Position numbers and translations under genes: made by a program
Part shown: positions 55,861-64,000 of the stretch, in pieces
Numbering within the stretch: the first letter of the stretch is position 1
Layout: every line of letters begins with the position of its first letter
Notes under the pieces: model-generated
Told to the model about the DNA's origin: nothing
Seen by the model: the letters and a program-made list of their open reading frames with translations, nothing else
The model's database searches: none
NCBI RefSeq assembly: GCF_003711515.1
Contig: NW_021167084.1
Location: 2,025,932 to 2,089,931, forward strand
DNA length: 64,000 bases
Source: Sodiomyces alkalinus F11
Taxonomy: Eukaryota; Ascomycota; Sordariomycetes; Glomerellales; Plectosphaerellaceae
Reading direction: 5' to 3'

Positions 55861-56109
55861 TCGGTGAGAACAGACTCCGTGTATACCTAGAGTACCTTAC
55901 AAACAAAGCCAGCTTAACAAACCAACACATGCAAGTGGAGACAGCCCATGACTAATCACACTAGCTTTTACCGGAAAGCGTCGGCATTAGCGGGGTAATG
56001 GCACCATTGGGACGAGGGGCAACCAAATTTCTTGCGCCATCGTAGCCCGCTACATGGGAAGAGGCAGTAGCGGTTTACCTTTGTATCTCGTACTACTACG
56101 TACTCTGTA

Positions 56110-56110
<1 letters not shown>

Positions 56111-56143
<33 letters not shown>
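56111..56143. repeat. TCCGTTC 7-bp tandem repeat
   Basis: Nearly five copies of TCCGTTC about 125 nt upstream of the CBS start codon, directly followed by a GTAAGGTAC word. Confidence 0.9.
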
Positions 56144-56266
56144 AAGGTACAATTTCTCTCTGCCTTTTTGTTTCTCTCTTCTCTTCTATTTCTTTTCTCT
56201 CCTTCAGAAAAACTCCTCCCCTAACTACGTTACTACATCTTGACACCCGTCTTACTATCACCTATT

Positions 56267-57985
56267 ATGGCCGACGTTAAATCGCCCCCTGCCAGCCGTG
56301 TCGCCGTGACCGCGCAATCCGCGACGGAGCTCATCGGCAACACTCCCCTCGTCCGGCTAAACAGGATCCCCCAGAGCCTAGGTCTAGAGTGCGATGTCTA
56401 CGCCAAGGTTGAGCTCTTCAATGCTGGCGGAAGCGTCAAGGACAGGATAGCTCTGCGCATGATTGAAGAGGCTGAACGGTCAGGTCGCATCAAGCCCGGC
56501 GACACCCTCATCGAGCCCACCAGTGGCAATACGTAAGCCGCTCTGCTCCTCTGCTCCTCTGCTCCTCTGTTCGATCCGCCGTGCACATGGCCTCTCCTCG
56601 AGCAATGGCTGACGACTTCCCATTCTTCTCCTCTGTACAGTGGTATTGGCCTCGCTCTTGTCGGTGCCGTCAAGGGATACAAGACCATCATCACTCTCCC
56701 CGAGAAGATGTCTGCCGAGAAGGTCTCCGTTCTGCGCGCTCTCGGTGCCACCATCATCCGTACCCCTACCCAGGCGGCCTGGGACAGCCCCGAATCCCAC
56801 ATTGGCGTTGCTCGTCGCCTGGAGAAGGAGATCCCGAACGCTCATATCCTCGACCAGTACGGAAATCCCGACAACCCTCTGGCCCACGAGTTCGGCACGG
56901 CCGAGGAGATCTGGACCCAGACCGGCGGAAAGGTCACGGCCATCGTGGCGGGCGCCGGTACGGGCGGCACCATCACCGGCATCGCCCGCGGCATCCGCAA
57001 GCACAGCGCCGACGTCAAGATCATCGCCGCCGACCCGCACGGCAGCATCCTCGCCCTCCCCGAGTCGCTCAACGCCGGACACGCCAACGAGCCCTACAAG
57101 GTGGAAGGCATCGGCTACGACTTCATCCCCGACGTCCTGGACCGCGAGCTCGTCGACAAGTGGTACAAGACGGACGACCGCGAGTCGTTCCAGCTCGCCC
57201 GCCGCCTGATCGCCGAGGAAGGCCTCCTCGTAGGCGGCAGCTCCGGCTCCGCCATGGCCGCCGCCATCCGCGCTGCCAAGGACTTCAACCTCGGCAAGGG
57301 CGACACCCTCGTCGTGCTCCTCCCCGACAGCATCCGCAGCTACCTGTCCAAGTTCGCCGACGACGACTGGCTGGCCGCCAACAACCTGCTTCCCGAGGTC
57401 AACGGGTTCGAAGCCGGTCCGACCGAGGCCGTCGCCGCCGCGTCCACGGACGCTCACACCGCCGCTTCGGACCCGTACGGCGGCGCCACCATCCGCGCCC
57501 TGCGCCTGAAGCCGGTCATGTCGGTGACCAGCACCAGCCCGTGCGCCGAAGCCGTCGAGATCATGCGCGAGAAGGGCTTCGACCAGCTCCCGGTGCAGTC
57601 GCCCGGCGCGGGCCGCCTCGTGGGGCTCGTCACGCTGGGGAACCTGCTCAGCTACATCTCGTCCGGCCGCGCCACGGGCGCGAGCCCCGTCAGCGACGTC
57701 ATGTTCGATTTTGGCCGGCTCGATGAGGTCATCACCGACCCCCGGCAGGTGGGGCCGGCGGCGGCGGCGGCGACGCGCGATGCGAGCGGGAAGAAGAACA
57801 AGAGGCACTTTGTCGAGATCACCATGGATACGCCGCTGGCGGTGCTGAGCAAGTTCTTTGAGTGGAACAGCGCGGCGGTCGTGACGGAGAAGGCCGACGA
57901 TAGCAAGGCGCAGACCCTGTCCAAGCCGTTGGCCATTGTGACCAAGGTGGATCTCCTGACTTGGATGGTCAACAAGAAGCTGTGA
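56267..57985 (+). CDS. CYS4: Cystathionine beta-synthase
   Basis: Two exons (56267-56532, 56641-57985; phase 2) encode 536 aa. The enzyme condenses serine and homocysteine to cystathionine in transsulfuration. The PLP lysine is Lys58 in [10 protein letters not shown]. The PLP-phosphate loop [10 protein letters not shown], the substrate motif EPTSGNTG (split by the intron) and [10 protein letters not shown] are all present. Like yeast Cys4, it lacks the N-terminal haem-binding extension with the Cys-Pro-His motif of animal enzymes. The C-terminal 150 residues hold two CBS regulatory repeats ([38 protein letters not shown]). The length matches fungal orthologues. A 77-bp pentanucleotide microsatellite begins shortly after the stop. 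Confidence 0.96.
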
Positions 57986-58483
57986 TGGCAGTGACATGAT
58001 CTCCTACCGGTGCGGATTAGATTTCTGTGGTGATGTTTGGAGTTGGGGATGCATTCTGCCAATTTTCTTTTCTTTTCTTTTCTTTTCTTTTCTTTTCTTT
58101 TCTTTTCTTTTCTTTTCTTTTCTTTTCTTTTCTTTTCTTCGTATGTTTACGACCATAGAAAGCGTGGAATGGAAGCAAATAGGGAGGGTCGCATCAACAG
58201 GCCGGAAATGACGGAAACCAAGGCGGCGAGGGGACAGGACGAAATCCGCCTTACAAGTACGGTAGACTCAACATCTCCGTATATATAGCATAACGGAATC
58301 GGTTGACACAGGGCAACCTCTAATAGTGAGAAAACCCGAGTTGACGAATGTGTCATTTCGCATCTCTAATCACCCACTGGGAATGCGTGTCCTATAACGT
58401 GCATGTACACTTTATTAGAGCCCGTCTATTCATTGCAATGAGGAACATGGAATGATGTATCTGGGCAAGTCAAGTCCGATGCT
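57986..58483. other. Convergent 3' flanks of CBS and SRP receptor beta genes
   Basis: No gene is seen. It contains the TTTTC microsatellite at 58063-58139. Confidence 0.6.
58063..58139. repeat. (TTTTC)n microsatellite, about 15 copies
   Basis: An uninterrupted pentanucleotide repeat starting about 78 nt after the CBS stop codon, probably within its 3' untranslated region. Likely length-polymorphic among strains. Confidence 0.97.
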
Positions 58484-59377
58484 CTATAGCCGGTATGCCA
58501 TCCATTGCCACCACTTCTCGATGCCGGGCCCCTCTCCAGTGACATTCCCACCAATAACATCGATATCGATACCAAACTCGCCCATCTGCTCAAAGGTGAA
58601 CTTTTGCGAAGCATACTCCCCAAGCCAATCATCCTGGGCCTCGGAGCCGACCTCGTCCGCGCCCACACCAGAGTCGAGGAGACGCTTGCTCCGCGAAGCG
58701 CGGATGCGGGTGACCTCGGCCTCGAGATTCGACTTGACAGCGGTGCCGGGGAGGGCAGTGAAGAGGTCCAGCTTGTTGGCAGCGACGAGGACGGGGTTGC
58801 CGCACTTGGCGAGCGGGGCGCCGGCGCGGATGCGGGCGGAGGCGCGGCGCTGGAGGACGAGGAGGAGGTCGTGCAGGTAAGCGGCGGCGTGGCGGAGGGA
58901 GTCCGGGTCGGAGAGGGCGGCGGCGTCGCAGAGGAAGACGACGGCGCGGACGCGGCCCTTGTCGTTCTCACCCATGGCGTCGAGGCGGTTGAACACGCGG
59001 GCCCGCAGCTTGCCGTGGCCTGGGGTGTCGGTGAGGAGGAACTTGACGTGTTCGCCCGCGCTTGGACCGGAGGAGGAGGGCGATTCGGAAGAGGAGGACG
59101 GGACAGGGGTCTCGATCTCGATGGAGTGATTGTTCGTGGTGGTGTGGGTTTCGGTCGGTTGGGCGTCGGGGCCGCGTTCCATGCGGGTTGCGAGGGCGGT
59201 TTTCCCTGCGCCGGAGGGCCCGACGAGAAGGATGGTGGGGAGGTTGGTGAGGCTCGATACGTTGGCTGTGAGCAGAAAGTGGAGGAGTACGGGGACCAGG
59301 AGGACGATGAAGATGCCGCCGAATATGACGGCGGGGGTCGGTGTCAAGAGATATTCAGCGAAGTCGGTGAAGGCCAT
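58484..59377 (-). CDS. SRP102: Signal recognition particle receptor beta subunit
   Basis: One exon, 297 aa. The N-terminus has a single membrane anchor (residues 16-37, AVIFGGIFIVLLVPVLLHFLL). A small-GTPase domain follows: P-loop GPSGAGKT (53-60), DTPGHGK (switch II/G3), and AANKLD (G4). A Ser/Pro/Thr-rich insert interrupts the domain after the switch I area. The C-terminus ends with FTFEQMGEFGIDIDVIGG and WWQWMAYRL. The protein anchors the SRP receptor alpha subunit at the ER for co-translational targeting. The frame runs open far upstream, but the MAFTDFAEYL start fits orthologues, which begin just before the anchor. It is divergent from AKR1. Confidence 0.92.
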   Translation of the reverse strand: MAFTDFAEYLLTPTPAVIFGGIFIVLLVPVLLHFLLTANVSSLTNLPTILLVGPSGAGKTALATRMERGPDAQPTETHTTTNNHSIEIETPVPSSSSESPSSSGPSAGEHVKFLLTDTPGHGKLRARVFNRLDAMGENDKGRVRAVVFLCDAAALSDPDSLRHAAAYLHDLLLVLQRRASARIRAGAPLAKCGNPVLVAANKLDLFTALPGTAVKSNLEAEVTRIRASRSKRLLDSGVGADEVGSEAQDDWLGEYASQKFTFEQMGEFGIDIDVIGGNVTGEGPGIEKWWQWMAYRL

Positions 59378-60751
59378 GGTGGGCGGTCTTTCTCTGGTGC
59401 ACGCGCCCTTTGGATGTGGTGGCGGCACTGGAGAAGAAGGCGAAGGCGAATGAAGACTGGCAGAAGATAGATGGTAAGGAGAGTGAGTGAAGGAGTGGGA
59501 AGTTCGTAGGAAAAAAAAAGTGGTCAGAGGAAAAGGCGAGATGAAGGTTGGTTGAAGCCCGTGAATTGACGATAGGGGAGATAAAAGATAAGGAGCTCTG
59601 GTACAGATACTTTGTACGTACTTCGCCCACTTAAGCACCTTACCACAAGTACATTTTACACTGTAACTCCTTCGTACCATTGTGAGAACCTTCCTTTTTG
59701 GGATATAGTGCACTAAGGTCTGGGGGCTAGGAAGTACAGGTACAGTGCGAGTATACCGGCGTTTGTATGTTTCTTTAATGCGTACGGATTTCGACAGGAG
59801 CACGCAATCCAAAGCTAATATAATAAAATAATAGAAAAGGGAGAATAAATAACCGAAAAGGGGATTATAAGAAGATCGGGATTATAATGACTACCTTACC
59901 TGTTGGTCCAGTAGGCATATGCAATGTCGGAGCTTGTTCAGCTGGAGATAATGGCCTGTCCTCACACCGTCGAGTACCAAATCCACTTTGCCCAGTGAAA
60001 ATCATCCTCGTGAAAATAGGGGTTCAGAAGCATAATATAAGGTACCTCACAAAGACGAATACTTCGCCCGTTGTACACGTACTTTGGATCCGCAATTGTG
60101 GGTCACTTCCAACAGGGCTTAAATCAGAAGTGGGTCGGCTCCCGTTTCTTCCACAAGTTTTTCCCGCAGCTATTGCTTCCTCTATTGGCCAGCCTTGTGC
60201 TTTGCAGGACCGGACCTGACTGTAGCTCAGCCTTCCATCTAATAATTGAAGTGCAGGAAGCTGCATCCAATGTAATCACGCCGAGCCTGCCGCAGCTCAA
60301 GACGCTGACGAAGCCCCCCCAGATCGTATCTCTGTCTTTTTATTTTATTTTATTCCTCTCTCCTATCCTTCTATGATTGCATTGTCCACTCATCCCTTTC
60401 CCATCACATGCACCTATCTCATCAGCCTCTCCCCTTCGATCTTTGTATCTGATTATATTCCTTGTATTAGCAAAACGGGGTCCTTTTTTCGTGCTCCTCC
60501 GAAACATGAAGCGACGATAGCATCGGCATCCGACGTATCCGAAGTCCAACCCCTTGTCCAGCCTTCCACCGTCGTTGTTCATCAGCGAGGCGTTCCGGTC
60601 TTTCCATCAATCGCTGATCTCTCTAGCTTCGGTCCATCGGTCTTGAACCAATTCAGTCGTTGAACACGAGAAACTACCTCTCGCCTAGCCAGCCCTCTCG
60701 CCACGTGCCGCCCAACGAGATCGCTGTTACACAGGTTGTCCATTCGATTCG
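59378..60751. other. Divergent promoter region of SRP102 and AKR1 genes
   Basis: No gene is supported. A GGTACCTCAC word occurs near 60041, and a long pyrimidine-rich leader precedes the plus-strand start. Confidence 0.6.
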
Positions 60752-63395
60752 ATGGACGAACCGCAACCCTCCCGCGAGGCGTCTTTGTCCCCTCGTGTCG
60801 ACATGGCTCCATCTGCTCCTGCTTCCATACAGCCCTCGTCCAAGGCGTCTATCGCTGCACCCACCGTTAATAGCGACGTGGAGCTCTCCGCCGTGGGCGA
60901 TGCTCGCGCCCAACCCCCTCCGCCGGCCGAGGACGACATAATGCATTTGGCCCGGGTGGGGCATATCGCCGGTATGGAGAGGTTATTCGAGTCGGGCGAG
61001 TACGATGCGACATATACCGACGAGGAGGGCATCACACCGTTGCACGTATGTCCTCTCTCCCTGTTCTTCCCCGTCTCCCTGTCCTCTCCCTTCCTTCCCA
61101 TCTTCTCTCCAATGCCCTCCCATGCTGATGTCTTGTTTTGCAGTGGGCTGCCATCAACAACCAGTACGCCATGTGCAAATTTCTCATCGAACACGGCGCC
61201 GAAATAAACCGAAAGGGCGGAGAATCCGTGGCCACGCCCTTGCAGTGGGCTGCCCAACGCTGTCACTACTACACCGTCAACCTCCTCCTCCAGCACGGCG
61301 CCGACCCTCTCATCACCGACGCCCAAGGCTACAATACCCTACACATCGCCACCTTCAATGGCAGCGTCCTTCTCATTGCCCTGCTTCTTCACCAGGGCAT
61401 CCCGGTCGACGTTCTCGACTCGTATGGCCACACCGGTCTTATGTGGTCCGCCTACAAGGGCTACCCCCAATGCGTCGACCTCTTCCTCCGTTGGGGCGCC
61501 AATGTGCACCACGCCGACGAGCAGGGCTTCACGCCGCTCCACTGGGCCCTCGTCAAGGGCTCCCCAGCCTGCATCCAGAAGCTCATCGAGTACGGCGCCG
61601 ACCGCTTCGCCAAGACCGAGACCGGAAAGACGCCCGCCCTGACGGCGTCCGAGCTCAACACCACCATGGCCTGGCACCGTGCGCTCCGCGAGTGCGGCTA
61701 CGACGAGGACGGCCAACCTAACGAGCCGCACTTCCCGGGAGCCCAGTACCTCCGTCAGGACAAGCGCGGATTCATCACCAAGTTCCTCTTCTTCTGGCCT
61801 TTCCTCATGGTCTGGACGTGCCTCCACCTAATCAGCGGGCTGCCCATCCTCCTCGGCATCTTCCTCACGCTCGTCATCGGCTACGCTATGCAATGGTGTG
61901 CCATGCGCGTGCTTGACCATGCACCTCCGGGAATGAGACACATTCACAAGACTGTATGTTTTGCTGCCTCGCATCCCCTCACACTCGTCTCCATAACCGC
62001 AACATGAAGCTAACTTGGCCAGCCTTACCTTGCCGGCGTCTTCTCGGGCTCCCTGTTCCTCATATGGTGGAGCTGGATCTTCACCGTCTTTCCTCGGACT
62101 ACATTCACCAACAGTGCGCCTCCTCAACCCCCCGTTTCTTTTCTTTATGCATGCGAGCATGAGCATGTCTTTCTAATGTAGACCGCAGCACCCAGCAACC
62201 CACATTGGTGGTTAAACATCCTCTTCGTCGTCTGTGTAGGTCTCTGTACCTACTTCTATGCCATGTGCATGTTGCACGACCCCGGCTTCGTCCCCAAGAT
62301 GAACGGCATCGCCGAGCAGAAGGCTGTCATCGATCAACTCCTCAAGGAGTGGAAGTTCGACGAAGCCAACTTCTGCATCGCCTGTATGATTCGCACCCCG
62401 CTCCGCAGCAAGCACTGCAAACAGTGCCAACGCTGCGTTGCCAAAATCGACCAGTATGTTCCGTGTCCCCTATGATTTCCCCCCCTCCCCGAACAAAGCC
62501 ATTGGGGATGATAGCTGACCCCTTGATAGCCACTGTCCCTGGGTGTACAACTGCGTGGCTGTCAACAATCACCGTCACTTCTTCCTCTACCTGATTAACC
62601 TAAGCCTCGGAATTATTCTCTTCGACTGGTTGGTCTACTACTGTATGTCATCTCTTATGCTCGCCTACTTCTTTCTCTCCTGCCTTTCTCCTGTTTTGCC
62701 GGCGACTCCCACTAAGACTCAAATTCCCCCCAGATCTTACCGAAGCTTCAGTGAGCGCGTCGGATACATGCAGCCTGCTGAGTGCGGATCTCTGCAAGAT
62801 GCTCAACACGGACGCGTATACCGCGGCCCTCGCGCTCTGGGGCTCGCTCCAGCTCACTTGGGTCAGCATGCTCATGTTCGTCCAGTTCGTCCAGGTGGCG
62901 CGTGCCATGACGACGTTCGAGAACATGTACGGCATCCGAGACTCGACGGCCACGGCGGCCTTTACGACGACCGGCATGCCTCTGGATCCCAACCGCGTCC
63001 TCGCGACAGCCGACGGCGGTGCGGTGCCGGCCGGTCACGGTCACGGTCACGGCCACAGGCATGGCCACCGCGGCGGCTTCCTCAAGCAGTGGTCGCGTCT
63101 CCTGGGCATCGAGCCGTTCCTCGAAACGATTCGGGGACGCGGCGCGGCGACGAGCGGGCTCAAGAACGGGCGCCGGCGCGGCAAGAACCCCTACTCGCGC
63201 GGCCTGGTCGGCAACTGCCGAGATTTCTGGTGCGATCCGGCCCCGATGTTTGGGAAGCGCGAGAACGGCAGTGCGGTGATTGGCGGCCAGCCTATCGATT
63301 ACACGGCCATATACGAGAGTCCTACGTTGATGGAGATTACCCGAGGACGGAGACGGGGTGGGTACGAGCAGGTGTCGGGCACCGACGAGGTGTAG
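60752..63395 (+). CDS. AKR1: Akr1-type ankyrin-repeat DHHC palmitoyltransferase
   Basis: Six exons (60752-61045, 61144-61953, 62023-62113, 62189-62453, 62530-62642, 62734-63395) give 744 aa. After a polar N-terminus, five to six ankyrin repeats (about 65-300) carry [37 protein letters not shown] and [11 protein letters not shown]. Two helices follow ([21 protein letters not shown] region), then two more, then the Cys-rich DHHC domain: [20 protein letters not shown] and D486-H487-H488-C489 with PWVYNCV. The His487 codon is split by intron 4 (CA|C). TTxE occurs as TTFENMYG near the end. The enzyme S-palmitoylates proteins at the Golgi or endosome. A His/Gly repeat ([15 protein letters not shown]) sits in the C-terminal tail. 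The exon 4 acceptor (ACCGCAG, 62188) was chosen by frame. Confidence 0.95.
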
Positions 63396-63851
63396 ATCGC
63401 CCAAGAAGATGACTGGAGCTGTTGGATCGTACGGGTACTGAGGCCTCGTCGATGCGCGATTTTTGCGAGAGGAACAAAAACTGGGCCGTAGACTCATGAT
63501 AGAGAGTCGCTCGTCGGGGATAGGAAAATCAACACAACCGACGAGGCGCAGGGAGCGGTGTGACATGCGTCCATGATTCAAATTCGGATAATAATTACGG
63601 CCGTTGAGTACGTATCGCTTGAGGGCATGCCAAAACCAGGGGAGAGCAAAAGAAGACAAGGAGAAGACAAGCCTGTACGTATATATTAAACCATGGGCGG
63701 AGTGTAACAACGGACAAGACTCTGATGGAGTATCTTAATCCGTATCGTCATGATCGGATCCGAAAGAGGCTCCTGTACGTTCTAGGTGTAATGAATGCAA
63801 CTCGGCCGGGCGCACAGACTCTCTCTTTCTCTTTCTCTCTCTCTCCCTCCT
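63396..63851. other. Convergent 3' flanks
   Basis: No gene is seen. A CTCTCTTT-type simple tract lies at about 63817-63850. Confidence 0.55.
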
Positions 63852-64000
63852 TCAATTGCTCTGCTGCAAAAACGTATCATCTTGTTCAAAGACAAAGAGG
63901 CAAGCTTCGAGGTTGAAGGGGAGGTGGCCGTCGAAGAAGCGACCGTGACGCTGGGGATTCTCATTTCCAGGCTCCTGGAACCGAATCACGTTGCGACAAT
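63852..64000 (-). CDS. 3' end of a gene truncated by the window edge
   Basis: A minus-strand frame enters at 64000 and ends in TGA at 63852. The last 48 residues start CRNVIRFQEPGNENPQRHGR and end with DDTFLQQSN. The composition (FFDGHLPFNLEACLFVFEQD) looks like a folded protein rather than noise. I do not recognise the family, and upstream sequence lies outside the window. Other frames here are serine-rich low-complexity reads. Confidence 0.5.
   Translation of the reverse strand, partial: CRNVIRFQEPGNENPQRHGRFFDGHLPFNLEACLFVFEQDDTFLQQSN

Larger units (their letters stand above)
54964..56266. other. Intergenic region with tandem and palindromic repeats
   Basis: No gene is seen. It holds the 25-bp repeat (55001-55075), a GTACC palindrome (55842-55860) and a 7-bp repeat (56111-56143) in the promoter of the CBS gene. 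Confidence 0.6.

Noticed and set aside
56581..57726. 381-codon Arg-rich frame overlapping cystathionine beta-synthase
   Set aside because: Shadow of the CBS coding strand; no domain, and CBS has all its catalytic motifs in the other frame.
56480..57997. 505-codon minus-strand ORF opposite CBS
   Set aside because: Antisense shadow of a GC-rich gene.
59378..59812. N-terminal extension of the SRP receptor beta frame
   Set aside because: The frame is open, but orthologues start just before the membrane anchor; the extension is low-complexity and contains a promoter-like AT-rich region.
62180..62188. ATGTAG as exon 4 acceptor in AKR1
   Set aside because: It puts the DHHC region out of frame; ACCGCAG ending at 62188 gives the conserved NPHWWLN frame.

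Overview
The window is nuclear DNA of a filamentous ascomycete, most likely a Sordariomycete. The evidence is dense, mostly short-intron genes (introns about 50-165 nt, GT-AG, CTAAC-type branch sites), long untranslated and intergenic stretches, microsatellites, and typical fungal families: a Zn2Cys6 regulator, AA9 lytic polysaccharide monooxygenases, a BIM1-like copper protein, an EthD protein, Doa10 and Akr1. I see no rRNA, CRISPR array, confident tRNA or phage content. I worked out exon structures by hand from frame, splice signals and family alignment. Multi-exon genes are listed by outer limits, with exons in the evidence text.

Layout. 0.4-12.4 kb: a secreted Kex2-processed cysteine protein, a possible gene relic, a secreted alpha/beta hydrolase, an EthD protein, a Zn2Cys6 transcription factor, an SDR epimerase/dehydrogenase, and an AA9 LPMO with a CBM1. 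12.4-16.7 kb: a large gap without a supported gene, followed by a second AA9 paralogue with a polybasic tail. 18-28 kb: a small membrane protein of unknown function, arginyl-tRNA synthetase with an in-frame mitochondrial-type extension, then a BIM1-like GPI protein divergent from a metalloreductase. 28-40 kb: the 1802-aa ER ubiquitin ligase Doa10, a 140-bp Tc1/mariner-type MITE in the divergent intergenic region, and a large Ala-rich repeat protein. 41-52 kb: a HeLo-like/pseudokinase/trypsin-like protease fusion, a CCDC25/Jlp2 orthologue whose frame needs a one-nucleotide exon, a two-TM protein, an unresolved small coiled-coil gene, and a cysteine-rich single-TM protein. 54-64 kb: a protein with the N-terminus seen in some CBM50-labelled fungal proteins, cystathionine beta-synthase, SRP receptor beta subunit, the DHHC palmitoyltransferase Akr1, and the 3' end of a further gene.

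Functional themes. Two AA9 enzymes and the BIM1-like protein are predicted histidine-brace copper proteins, and they lie within about 25 kb of each other and of a FRE-type metalloreductase. The BIM1-like and reductase genes are head-to-head, which suggests a copper-acquisition pair. Plant-polymer attack is represented by the AA9 pair and perhaps the secreted hydrolase. The rest is mostly housekeeping: tRNA charging, ER quality control, ER targeting, transsulfuration and palmitoylation.

The two observations I rate highest are the HeLo-pseudokinase-protease architecture at 41.7-45.6 kb, a candidate fungal cell-death or defence effector, and the one-nucleotide exon at 46791.
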